Positions 34,920 through 43,730 of a stretch of 47,775 nt of DNA are shown piece by piece (position 1 is the first letter of the stretch; each line of letters starts with the position of its first letter). The notes under the pieces are model-generated. The model was given only the letters and a program-made list of their open reading frames with translations, was not told the DNA's origin and made no database searches. The DNA is from Comamonadaceae bacterium PBBC2 (lineage in GTDB: Bacteria; Pseudomonadota; Gammaproteobacteria; Burkholderiales; Burkholderiaceae_C). The position numbers and the translations under genes were made by a program. The stretch lies in contig NKIO01000022.1 of the NCBI GenBank assembly GCA_002255935.1, forward strand, positions 1 to 47,775, in the 5' to 3' direction.

Positions 34920-35699
34920 TCACTCGTATTGCGGGGTTTGCTTGTTCAAGAACGCTGCAATGCCGATGCCTGCGTTATTGTGATGTAAGTTTCGTACAAA
35001 GTTGTCGCGTTCACGGGCCAGTTGCGCGTTCAAGCTGCTGGTGTCTGCATCCGACAAAAGTTCTTTGATGCTGGCCAAAGCATTGGGTGCGCGGGCGTTC
35101 AATTGAGCGCTCAGTTGCAAGGCCGATGCCAGGGCCTGCCCCGCATCGCTCAAGCGGTTGACCACACCCAACTGCTGCAAGCGTTCTGCGCCAATGCGCT
35201 CACCACACATCAGCAACTCGGTGGCCAGCTGGCGCGGCACGGCACGCGACAAGCTCCAGCTGCCGCCGCCATCAGGCGACAGGGCGATCGAGCTGTAGGC
35301 CATGACGAAGACGCTGTTGCGCGCCGCCACGATCATGTCGCAGGCCAAGGCCAGCGAAAAGCCAGCGCCGGCTGCATGGCCTTCGACCGCGGCGATCACC
35401 GGCTTGGGAAATGTACGGATCGCTTCGATCCAGTTGTGCAGACCTTCGATGCTTTGCGCTTGGTGCTCCGGCGGCAGCTGGCGGTTGTTTTGCAAACGCT
35501 GCAAATTGCCGCCCGCGCTGAAGATGCCATTGGCCCCGGTGATCACCACGCTGCGCACATCGGCGCTGGACTCGGCCACGTTGAGTGCTTCGACGCCTGC
35601 GGCGTACATCTCCGGGCCCAAGGCGTTGCGAAACTCGGGGTTGCTGAGGGTCAAGACCAGGGTTTGGCCTTCGCTGGTGCTGAGCAGTTGTGCGGTCAT
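34920..35699 (-). CDS. Enoyl-CoA hydratase family protein
   Basis: 259 residues of crotonase fold: LTLSNPEFRNALGPEMY, the oxyanion turn GANGIFSAGGNLQRL, VEGHAAGAGFSLALACDM, and SSIALSPDGGGSWSL. The second catalytic position holds Asp in SPDGGGSW rather than Glu, which is seen in isomerase- or hydrolase-type relatives. AGAGGA lies 7 nt before the chosen ATG. Co-directional with the 3-hydroxyacyl-CoA dehydrogenase gene, with 52 bp between them. Confidence 0.88.
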   Translation of the reverse strand: MTAQLLSTSEGQTLVLTLSNPEFRNALGPEMYAAGVEALNVAESSADVRSVVITGANGIFSAGGNLQRLQNNRQLPPEHQAQSIEGLHNWIEAIRTFPKPVIAAVEGHAAGAGFSLALACDMIVAARNSVFVMAYSSIALSPDGGGSWSLSRAVPRQLATELLMCGERIGAERLQQLGVVNRLSDAGQALASALQLSAQLNARAPNALASIKELLSDADTSSLNAQLARERDNFVRNLHHNNAGIGIAAFLNKQTPQYE

Positions 35700-35751
35700 G
35701 TGTGTTCCTCTAAGCGCTGGGGACAGGTCCAAAAATCTGTCCACACCAACA

Positions 35752-37272
35752 TCAGTCTTCGGTGTGCATCAGCGACAAGCCGATGGCACCGCGGCGGCGC
35801 AACCAGGGGCTGGGGCGATAGCGTGGATCACCATAGACCGTTTGCAGATTGAAGAGCACTTCGAGCACATTGGTGGGGCCGTAGCGGTTGCCCATGGCCA
35901 AGGGGCCCATGGGGTAGGCCAGGCCCAAGGTGACGGCGGTTTCCAAATCCTCAGGCGTGCAGATGCGTTGCTGGCAGATGTCGGAGGCGATGTTGACGAT
36001 GGTGGCGACCACGCGTTGCGTGATGAAGCCGCCGCTGTCGCGGATGACCGAGACGGCTTTGCCGTCGCGTGCGAACAAGGCGTGGGCTGCATCGCGCATG
36101 TCGGCGCGGGTGGCGGGGTTGACCGCCAGCACGCGGCGCTTGGTGGCTGCGTCGTCGATCAGCATGTCGATGCCGACGGTGCGGGCGGGGTCCAGGCGTT
36201 CGACCACGGCAACGGTGGTGATGTCAAAGCCCAAGGGCGCGACGAGGGTCAGCGCTTCAGGGGAGGGCGATGAACCGGTTTCGATTTTGGCACCCAGGTC
36301 TTTGAGCAATTGCAACAGTTCCATGCGGCGTGCTGCGCGGGGTGAGACCCAGACAGGGGGGGTGTTGTCCACCACGGGGACGGGTGGTTCGGCAGGCACT
36401 TGGGCTGCGCCGTCCACGTATTTGTAGAAGCCTTCGCCGACCTTCTTGCCGACCACACCACCGGCCAAGCGCTGGGCGGTGATCACGTTGGGGCGGTAGC
36501 GCGGCTCTTCGTAATACTGGTGGTAGATCGACTCGATCACATGGTGCGACACGTCCAGTGCGGTCAAGTCGAACAACTCGAAGGGGCCGAGCTTGAAGCC
36601 GACCTGGTCGCGCAAGATGCGGTCGATCGTGGCGAAATCGGCCACGCCTTCGCTCACGATGCGCAGGGCTTCGGTGCCATAGCCGCGACCGGCGTGGTTG
36701 ACGATGAAGCCTGGTGTGTCTTGGGCCTGCACAGGTGTGTGGCCCATCTGGGTGGCAAAGTCGGACAGGCGTTGGCAGACCGAGGCGTCGGTTTTCAAAC
36801 CGGCAATCACCTCGACCACTTTCATGAGCGGCACGGGGTTGAAGAAGTGGTAGCCGGCAAATTGCGCTGGGCGCTGCAAGGCCGCTGCAATGGCCGTGAC
36901 CGAGAGCGAGGACGTGTTGGTCACCAGCACCGCTGTGGGGGGGAGCACTTTTTCCAATTCGGTGAACAGGCTCTTTTTGATGTCGAGTTTTTCAACAATG
37001 GCTTCGACCACCAACTCACATTCGGCCAAGTCCTGCATGCGGGTGGCGCCCAGCAAACGGCTTTTGTGGCCCGCCACGGCTTCGGGCGTCAAGCGGCCTT
37101 TTTCTTGGAGCTTGTCCCATTGCAGGAACACCGCATCGCGTGCTTTTTGAATGGCTTCGGCTTGCGTGTCGTACAGCCAGACTTGGCTGCCGGCTTGTGC
37201 CGCGATTTGGGCAATGCCCCGGCCCATGGCGCCGGCGCCAATGATGGCGACTTTGGAAAATGCGAGAGTCAT
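35752..37272 (-). CDS. 3-hydroxyacyl-CoA dehydrogenase, two-domain (PaaH/PaaC type)
   Basis: 506 residues. The NAD Rossmann motif GAGAMGRGIAQIAAQAG lies near residue 13, then the catalytic pair region (NTSSLSVTAIAAAL, HFFNPVPLMKVVEVI), and DTPGFIVNHAGRGYGTEALR. A duplicated C-terminal 3HCDH domain occurs twice (RGYGTEALRIVSEGV... and SGGFITQRVVATIVNIASDICQQ...), as in the long phenylacetate/fatty-acid type. It oxidises 3-hydroxyacyl-CoA to 3-ketoacyl-CoA. No thiolase gene is in the cluster. Confidence 0.93.
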   Translation of the reverse strand: MTLAFSKVAIIGAGAMGRGIAQIAAQAGSQVWLYDTQAEAIQKARDAVFLQWDKLQEKGRLTPEAVAGHKSRLLGATRMQDLAECELVVEAIVEKLDIKKSLFTELEKVLPPTAVLVTNTSSLSVTAIAAALQRPAQFAGYHFFNPVPLMKVVEVIAGLKTDASVCQRLSDFATQMGHTPVQAQDTPGFIVNHAGRGYGTEALRIVSEGVADFATIDRILRDQVGFKLGPFELFDLTALDVSHHVIESIYHQYYEEPRYRPNVITAQRLAGGVVGKKVGEGFYKYVDGAAQVPAEPPVPVVDNTPPVWVSPRAARRMELLQLLKDLGAKIETGSSPSPEALTLVAPLGFDITTVAVVERLDPARTVGIDMLIDDAATKRRVLAVNPATRADMRDAAHALFARDGKAVSVIRDSGGFITQRVVATIVNIASDICQQRICTPEDLETAVTLGLAYPMGPLAMGNRYGPTNVLEVLFNLQTVYGDPRYRPSPWLRRRGAIGLSLMHTED

Positions 37273-37366
37273 AGTGGATGCTTGCAAATAACGGGATCAG
37301 AAAAACGCCCAGGCAGTCCGTGCGGTAACGGCTTTGTAACCTGCCAGCGAGACGGCCATTATGGCC

Positions 37367-38566
37367 TCAGATTGGGGTGTTTTCAGTTCGGCGTAAGGGA
37401 TGTGTCTGGGCGTAACGGGTCGCCAAAAGACTCAGTCCGATGGCCGCGATCAGTCCCAACAGGCCCGCAAAAGGCAAGGCGGTGATGCCCTGATGAACAA
37501 TCGTCCAGCCCCCAACGGTCGCGCCAATGGCCTGGCCGGCGTACATGGCCGATGTGTTCAAGGAGATGGAGGCCGCAGCCAGCCAAGGCGCTTGGCCGGC
37601 CAGTCGGGCTTGCTGTGCCGAATTGGCCGAGAAGCCCCCCAGGCCCCAAAAACAAAGGGCCAGGGCCATGCCCAGGGCATGCGTGACCCAAGGGGCGATC
37701 AGCAAGCACAGACACATGAAAGCCAAGGAGATCAGGATGCAGCGAGGGGCACCGACGCGGTCAATGAAGCGCGACAGCAGCGCATTGCCGACAAAACCCA
37801 TGCTGCCGTAGGCCAGCAGCATCAGGCTGAATTCAGACGGGCTGACATCAAAACGCTCTTTGACGTAGGGGGCAAGATAGCTGAACAGCACGAACTGGCC
37901 AGCGGCAAACATCATGGTCACGCTCAAAGTGACCCAGATGGTGCGCGAAGACAGGGTCTGCCGCCAAGCGGCTTTTGACAGAGCGGGGGGCAAGACTTTG
38001 GCGGGCATTTGCCGCCACAACCACGCGGCCCCCAGCATGGACAGAACGGCAATCAGGCCCATGGACCAGCGCCAACCAAAGTGACCACCGATCCAGGCCC
38101 CCAAGGGCATGCCCAGCACCGAGGCCACAGACCAGCCCAAAAACACGAAGGTCATGGCCTGGCCGCGTTGGTGTTCCTTGACCAGCAGGCCAATGCATGA
38201 AGCGGCTTGGGGCGTGAAGATGGCTGCGGCCACCATGGCCATGGCGCGAAAGCCCAGCAAACTGTGAAATCCCGGCGCCAGTGCCGCCAGAAGATGCCAA
38301 AGTCCGTACCACAGCAAACTGCCCACCAAGAGTTTGCGGCGGTCCCAACCGGCCACAACGGCGGCCAACAGCGGTGCACCAAAGCAGACCAGCAAGGCGC
38401 TGCTGGAGATCAACTGCCCGGCCGTGCTGACGGAAATCGACAGGGAAGCGATGATGTCGTTGAGCGTGCCGGCGGCCATCATGACGCCGGTGCCGATCAC
38501 CACGTTGCCAAACATCATGGGCCAGAGGACCCGAGGCAGTCGCGTGCGCGTGGCCGTGTTCAACAC
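37367..38566 (-). CDS. MFS transporter (DHA1/AraJ-like)
   Basis: 399 residues from a GTG start, about 12 membrane helices. It shows the loop 2-3 region VVAGWDRRKLLVGSLLWYGLW and the VFLGWSVASVLGMPLGAWIGGHFGWRWSM segment of the DHA1 sugar/drug efflux group. Its GTG begins directly after the stop of the upstream dehydrogenase gene (TGAGTG), so translation is very probably coupled. Substrate unknown. Confidence 0.88.
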   Translation of the reverse strand: MLNTATRTRLPRVLWPMMFGNVVIGTGVMMAAGTLNDIIASLSISVSTAGQLISSSALLVCFGAPLLAAVVAGWDRRKLLVGSLLWYGLWHLLAALAPGFHSLLGFRAMAMVAAAIFTPQAASCIGLLVKEHQRGQAMTFVFLGWSVASVLGMPLGAWIGGHFGWRWSMGLIAVLSMLGAAWLWRQMPAKVLPPALSKAAWRQTLSSRTIWVTLSVTMMFAAGQFVLFSYLAPYVKERFDVSPSEFSLMLLAYGSMGFVGNALLSRFIDRVGAPRCILISLAFMCLCLLIAPWVTHALGMALALCFWGLGGFSANSAQQARLAGQAPWLAAASISLNTSAMYAGQAIGATVGGWTIVHQGITALPFAGLLGLIAAIGLSLLATRYAQTHPLRRTENTPI

Positions 38567-39574
38567 TCAGCGCCTGACTTGCAATGCGCCGGGGTTGACG
38601 ATGTTGGTGGGCGTGCCTTTGATGAAGTTCACCACGTTGTCAAAGGCCGCGCCGAAATACAGCTCGTAGCTGTCTTTTTCGACATAGCCGATGTGTGGTG
38701 TGCAAATGCAGTTTTCCAGTCGCAGCAAGGCCGAGCCTTGCAAGATGGGTTCGGACTCGAAGACATCGACCGCAGCCAGTCCCGGGCGGCCCCGGTTCAA
38801 GGCGCTGATCAGGGCATTGGCCTCGAGCAGCTCAGCGCGGGAAGTGTTCACAAACAAGGCGGTCGGCTTCATCCGACTCAGGTCGTCAGCACTGACGATG
38901 CCGGTGGTGGTGTCGTTCAGTCGCAAGTGAACGCTCAGAACATCGGATTCTTCAAAAAAAGCTTCGCGGCTGGTTGAAGCTTCAAAGCCATCACGCGCCG
39001 CCCGAATACGCGACTCGTCGGAGCCCCACACTTTGACGGTCATGCCAAAAGCTTTGCCATAGCCTGCGACCAGTTGGCCGATCTTGCCGTAACCCCAAAT
39101 GCCCAGGGTTTTGCCCCTGAGCACAGTGCCCAGACCAAAGTTGGCGGGCATGGCGCTGGATTTGAGGCCAGATTGTTGCCACGCGCCGTGTTTGAGGTTG
39201 CTGATGTACTGGGGCAAACGGCGAGAGGCGGCCATGATCAAGGCCCAGGTCAACTCAGCGGGTGCGATGGGAGAGCCCACGCCTTCGGCCACGGCCACAC
39301 CGCGTTCGGTGCAGGCGGCCAGGTCAATGTGGCTGCCGACGCGACCGGTTTGGGCAATCAGTTTGAGCTTGGGGAGTTTTTCCACCAAGGCCCGGCTGAT
39401 GTCCGTGCGGTCACGGTTGAGCACGATCACATCGGCGTCCTTCAGGCGGACCGACAGCTGGCCGATGCCTTTGACGGTGTTGGTGTAAACCTTGGCGGGG
39501 AAGGCTTCAAGCTTGCTAGCGCAGTCCAGTTTGCGCACAGCATCCTGGTAGTCGTCGAGGATCACAATGTTCAT
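38567..39574 (-). CDS. D-2-hydroxyacid dehydrogenase family protein
   Basis: 335 residues. The NAD Rossmann motif GIWGYGKIGQLVAGYGKAFGM lies in the middle, flanked by the split catalytic domain. The catalytic triad is visible: Arg in VNTSRAELLE, Glu in DVFESEP and His in CTPHIGYVEK. It reduces a 2-ketoacid or oxidises a D-2-hydroxyacid. The start MNIVILDDYQDAV is the family form; the GGAGGG immediately before it leaves very little spacing, so initiation at the nearby GTG (39565) is possible. Coupled to the MFS gene downstream. Confidence 0.92.
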   Translation of the reverse strand: MNIVILDDYQDAVRKLDCASKLEAFPAKVYTNTVKGIGQLSVRLKDADVIVLNRDRTDISRALVEKLPKLKLIAQTGRVGSHIDLAACTERGVAVAEGVGSPIAPAELTWALIMAASRRLPQYISNLKHGAWQQSGLKSSAMPANFGLGTVLRGKTLGIWGYGKIGQLVAGYGKAFGMTVKVWGSDESRIRAARDGFEASTSREAFFEESDVLSVHLRLNDTTTGIVSADDLSRMKPTALFVNTSRAELLEANALISALNRGRPGLAAVDVFESEPILQGSALLRLENCICTPHIGYVEKDSYELYFGAAFDNVVNFIKGTPTNIVNPGALQVRR

Positions 39575-39713
39575 CCCTCCATTGTGCCTTGCGCCGAAGC
39601 TGGGCATGAGGTCTGATGAAACCATTTGGTGAATTCTTGTGACGGGGTTCGGCCCATGTGCTGAGGCCGAACACAAGGGACGACAAGGCAAGCGCAAGCT
39701 GGCCCAGTTTCTG

Positions 39714-40037
39714 TCAATGACGCGCTTGAGCGGCCTCCAGGGCCACCAATCGGTCCAACTCGGCACAGACATCGGCCATGCGACCCGAAATCACCATGCG
39801 GCCAGCACAGTCAGAGCGCGGTCCAGACTCGGCCACACGCAAGACACGCAATGCGGGTACCTTGGTCGTGGGTTTTTTGGCAGAAAGCATGCCGGCCATG
39901 GTCGGGCAGCTGGGTCGACGCACCGTCCATACCGGATGGGTGCGACCAACAGGGCGGGGGCGTGGTGCGGGGGCAGCACGGTGAAACGAAGTCAGTCCTT
40001 GGAACAGACCCGACAGAGCAAAAAGAGCGATTCCCAT
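39714..40037 (-). CDS. Small protein of unknown function downstream of lexA
   Basis: 107 residues. The N-terminus MGIALFALSGLFQGLTSF is a hydrophobic segment. The middle is basic and Pro-rich. The C-terminus (GRMVISGRMADVCAELDRLVALEA) is an ordered, probably helical segment that I recall seeing in small proteins of related bacteria. GAAAGG lies 7 nt before the ATG. No function can be given. It follows lexA by 126 bp on the same strand with no clear terminator between. Confidence 0.6.
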   Translation of the reverse strand: MGIALFALSGLFQGLTSFHRAAPAPRPRPVGRTHPVWTVRRPSCPTMAGMLSAKKPTTKVPALRVLRVAESGPRSDCAGRMVISGRMADVCAELDRLVALEAAQARH

Positions 40038-40163
40038 GTGAAACCTTTCAAAAGCATGGAGGTTGGACACAGGCAGGATTGCTGAAAAAGCCAATTGCAT
40101 CAGGGCTGTTGGTGCAAACCGTCAGCGCCCGCCACCTGGTGCAATGGCCGTTGGAAAAGGGCC

Positions 40164-40835
40164 TTACATCAGCAAGCTGTTGCGGATCAAACCCACGGCC
40201 AGGCCTTCGATGTCGAAAGGTTCTTCGGGGTTGACCACGATGGTCTGGTAATCGGGGTTTTCGGGGAGCAGTTCGATGCCGTGGGCCGTTTTGCGCAAAC
40301 GCTTGACGGTGACTTCTTCGCCGAGGCGGGCCACCACGATTTGTCCGTTGCGCACGTCTTTGGTGGATTTGACGGCCAGCAAGTCGCCGTCCATGATGCC
40401 CGCGTCGCGCATGGACATGCCGCGCACACGCAGCAGGTAATCGGGTTGTTCGCTGAAGAGTGTGCTTTCAACTTGGTAGGTACGGTCCACATGCTCTTGG
40501 GCGAGAATGGGTGAGCCGGCGGCTACGCGACCGATCAGTGGCAAACTCAGTTGGCCCAAGCCGGGCAGGGTGAGGCTGAACAGATCGGACGGGGCCCGCA
40601 GACTGCTGCGTGAACCGCCCTTGAGGCGAATGCCGCGAGAGGTGCCGCTGACCAGTTCGATGGCGCCTTTGCGGGCCAAGGCTTTGAGGTGCTCTTCAGC
40701 GGCATTGGCCGACTTGAAGCCCAAAACATTGGCGATCTCAGCCCGTGTGGGCGGCGCGCCGGTGTTGGCAATGGTGCTCTGGATGAGTTCCAGAATTTCT
40801 TGCTGCCGCGGCGTGAGTTTGGGGCTGTCGATCAT
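40164..40835 (-). CDS. lexA: LexA repressor
   Basis: 223 residues. The winged HTH lies at residues 1-65 ([13 protein letters not shown]...[26 protein letters not shown]), then the S24 autoprotease domain. The self-cleavage site Ala106-Gly107 is in RVAAGSP. The catalytic Ser141 (GMSMRDAGI) and Lys178 (VTVKRL) are present. It represses SOS genes until RecA stimulates cleavage. AAGGAAG lies upstream of the ATG. Two SOS boxes upstream show autoregulation. Confidence 0.97.
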   Translation of the reverse strand: MIDSPKLTPRQQEILELIQSTIANTGAPPTRAEIANVLGFKSANAAEEHLKALARKGAIELVSGTSRGIRLKGGSRSSLRAPSDLFSLTLPGLGQLSLPLIGRVAAGSPILAQEHVDRTYQVESTLFSEQPDYLLRVRGMSMRDAGIMDGDLLAVKSTKDVRNGQIVVARLGEEVTVKRLRKTAHGIELLPENPDYQTIVVNPEEPFDIEGLAVGLIRNSLLM

Positions 40836-40863
40836 GGCGTCTTCCTTGAGAAGTAGGGTGAAA

Positions 40864-40879
40864 CTGTTTTTTCATCCAG
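40864..40879. promoter_or_regulatory. LexA-binding site (SOS box), proximal
   Basis: CTGTTTTTTCATCCAG, that is CTG-N10-CAG, 28 bp upstream of the lexA ATG. Half-site matches are good, but the centre is less alternating than the E. coli consensus. Confidence 0.7.
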
Positions 40880-40882
40880 TGA

Positions 40883-40898
40883 CTGTATTTTTAACCAG
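40883..40898. promoter_or_regulatory. LexA-binding site (SOS box), distal
   Basis: CTGTATTTTTAACCAG, CTG-N10-CAG with a strong CTGTAT half, 19 bp centre to centre from the proximal box. The two-box arrangement is known at lexA in E. coli. This box lies 17 bp before the asparaginase start on the other strand. Confidence 0.85.
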
Positions 40899-40915
40899 TT
40901 TTTGGGGCTGTGCAA

Positions 40916-41893
40916 GTGGGTCTGGCAAAAAAAATTGAAAAAGTTGTTGTTTTGGGCACTGGCGGCACCATTGCTGGCACAGCCGCCAGCGCCTCAGAGC
41001 AGGTGGCCTACACCGCTGCACAGCTGGGCGTGGCGCAGCTGACAGCCGCATTGCCAGACCTTGAAAACCTGTTGAATGGCCGTGAGTTGGTGGTCGAGCA
41101 GGTGGCCCAACTCGACAGCAAGGACATGGACCACGCCACTTGGCAACTGCTGGCTCGGCGTTGTGTGCATTGGCTGGCACAGCCTGATGTGGGCGCCTTG
41201 CTGATCACCCATGGCACCGACACCATCGAAGAAACCGCTTGGTTTTTGCAGGCGGTCTTGCAGCCCCAAAAACCCGTGGTGATGGTCTGTGCCATGCGCC
41301 CGGCCAGCTCGCACGAGGCCGATGGTCCACAAAATTTACGCGATGCCTTCGCTGTGAGCGCACAGGCTCAAGCCGCAGGCGTCAGCGTGGTGTGCGCGGG
41401 GGTGATCCACAGTGCCCGCCATGTGCAAAAGGTCCATCCTTACCGCTTGGATGCCTTCAGTTCGGGCGATGCCGGTCCCTTGGGCTGGGTGTCAGCAGGC
41501 CAGGTGCGTTGGTCTGCAACGCACAGTGCGGATGACGCGCCGAGCGATATCGATTTTTCAAACGGTCTTTTAGACACCGACGTGAACCAGTGGCCCGTGG
41601 TGGATGTGGTGCTCAGCCATGCCGGCGCCAGTCGCCGCGTGGTGGATGCCTTGGTGCAGTCGGGCGTGGCAGGTTTGGTGGTAGCCGCTTCGGGCAATGG
41701 CACGGTGCACCATGCTGTCCAGGCCGCTCTAGAAGATGCACAAAGACAAGGCGTTCAAGTGCGAAGCAGCACGCGTTGCCAAGAGGGGCGAATTGTTGGC
41801 AAGCACACGGCTTGGCCAGACATGGCGGGCTTGAGCCCACTGAAGGCGCGCATCAGTTTGATGCTGGCCTTGCATCGCAAAACAGTGGTTTGA
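40916..41893 (+). CDS. L-asparaginase family protein
   Basis: 325 residues from a GTG start (GGGG lies 8 nt upstream; an in-frame GTG at 40910 would add two residues). The first catalytic Thr is in VVLGTGGTIAGTA and the second triad segment is in LLITHGTDTIEET. A conserved PVVMVCAMRP and GVAGLVVAASGNGTVH follow. It has no signal peptide, so it works in the cytoplasm, hydrolysing Asn (or Gln) to the acid and ammonia. It is divergent from lexA and shares a 74-80 bp promoter space containing both SOS boxes. Confidence 0.92.
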   Translation: MGLAKKIEKVVVLGTGGTIAGTAASASEQVAYTAAQLGVAQLTAALPDLENLLNGRELVVEQVAQLDSKDMDHATWQLLARRCVHWLAQPDVGALLITHGTDTIEETAWFLQAVLQPQKPVVMVCAMRPASSHEADGPQNLRDAFAVSAQAQAAGVSVVCAGVIHSARHVQKVHPYRLDAFSSGDAGPLGWVSAGQVRWSATHSADDAPSDIDFSNGLLDTDVNQWPVVDVVLSHAGASRRVVDALVQSGVAGLVVAASGNGTVHHAVQAALEDAQRQGVQVRSSTRCQEGRIVGKHTAWPDMAGLSPLKARISLMLALHRKTVV

Positions 41894-41910
41894 AGCGGGC
41901 ACACCATTGA

Positions 41911-41933
41911 AAAAGCCCGGCGAACCGGGCTTT
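41911..41933. terminator. Bidirectional terminator between the asparaginase gene and adk
   Basis: AAAGCCCGG / CCGGGCTTT with a CGAA loop lies between convergent stops. T runs follow on both strands (TTTT-like on minus, TTTG on plus). Confidence 0.85.
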
Positions 41934-41951
41934 GCAACGGAGCGTTGACGA

Positions 41952-42671
<720 letters not shown>

Positions 42672-42693
42672 TCACGCGAGCCTCAAAGCTGGC

Positions 42694-43473
42694 TTACGCC
42701 GCCAAAAGGGCGCGCACGCGGTCCAAATCTTCAGGGGTGTCCACGCCGGGGCCGGGGGCCTCATCGGTGATGTGCACGGCAATCCGATGCCCGTGCCACA
42801 TGGCGCGCAACTGTTCCAGCGATTCCATGCTTTCGACGGGAGCCGGCGGCAACTGGGGAAACAGGCGCAAAAAGCCCGCCCGGTAGCCGTAAATGCCAAC
42901 ATGGCGCAGCGGTGCTGGGTTGGGCAAGCCCTTGAAGCCGCCGGGGGCCTGGCCATCACGCCACCACGGAATGGGCGCGCGGCTGAAATACAGGGCCATT
43001 TGCCGCGCGTCGAGCACCACTTTGACCACGTTGGGGTTGGTGAATTCTTCGAGTTGGGCAATCGCGTGGGCGGCCGTGCTCATGCTGGCTTCGGGGCGTT
43101 GCATCAGCAAATCGGCCACATCGTTGATCAACCCGGGATGGATCAAGGGCTCATCGCCCTGGACATTCACCACCACGGCATCGTCGGCCAAATTCAGCAA
43201 CTCACAAGCTTCGGCCAGACGGTCGCTGCCACTGACGTGGTCTTGGCGTGTGAGCAGGGCCTGAATGCCATGGGCTTGGCAGGCTTGCACGATCCGTTCG
43301 TCATCGGCGGCCACCACGACGAGGCTGGCTTTGGACAGCAGGGCGCGCTGGGCCACCCGCACCACCATGGGCAGGCCGGCAATGTCGGCCAGGGGTTTGT
43401 TGGGCAGACGGCTCGAAGCCATGCGTGCCGGAATTACCACGGTGAAACCCGTGGGCAGGGGGGCATCGGTCAT
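42694..43473 (-). CDS. kdsB: 3-deoxy-manno-octulosonate cytidylyltransferase
   Basis: 259 residues. It makes CMP-Kdo for lipopolysaccharide inner core. Motifs: [20 protein letters not shown] (nucleotide site), [41 protein letters not shown], and the C-terminal IDTPEDL-like [11 protein letters not shown]. Starts 9 nt after the Trm112 stop. Confidence 0.97.
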   Translation of the reverse strand: MTDAPLPTGFTVVIPARMASSRLPNKPLADIAGLPMVVRVAQRALLSKASLVVVAADDERIVQACQAHGIQALLTRQDHVSGSDRLAEACELLNLADDAVVVNVQGDEPLIHPGLINDVADLLMQRPEASMSTAAHAIAQLEEFTNPNVVKVVLDARQMALYFSRAPIPWWRDGQAPGGFKGLPNPAPLRHVGIYGYRAGFLRLFPQLPPAPVESMESLEQLRAMWHGHRIAVHITDEAPGPGVDTPEDLDRVRALLAA

Positions 43474-43482
43474 GGCTTGAAC

Positions 43483-43689
43483 TCAGAGTGGGGGGCGATC
43501 GGCGGCCAGTTTGGCGATTTCTTCATCGCTCAAAGTGCGGGCTTCGTTTTCCAGCAGGATGGGAATGCCGTTGCGCACAGGGTAGGCCAATCGGGCACTG
43601 CGAGACAGCAGTTCCTGGCGCTCACGGTCGAAGTTCAAAGGGCCCTTGGTGACCGGGCAGACCAGCAGTTCAAGCAGTTTGGTATCCAT
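43483..43689 (-). CDS. Trm112 family protein (YcaR-like)
   Basis: 68 residues: [18 protein letters not shown], then [18 protein letters not shown]. This is the short Trm112/UPF0434 type always found next to kdsB in proteobacteria. It has only one Cys of the zinc-knuckle, so zinc binding is doubtful. Related eukaryotic Trm112 proteins stabilise methyltransferases; the bacterial role is unclear. Confidence 0.9.
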   Translation of the reverse strand: MDTKLLELLVCPVTKGPLNFDRERQELLSRSARLAYPVRNGIPILLENEARTLSDEEIAKLAADRPPL

Positions 43690-43730
43690 GCGCCAATGAT
43701 AACGGCCACAGCGGGGTGGCCGCTCGGCTG

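Noticed and set aside
40038..40163. A further SOS box between lexA and the 107-residue protein gene
   Set aside because: CTG and CAG triplets occur, but with 14- or 16-base spacing instead of 10, so no LexA site is present.
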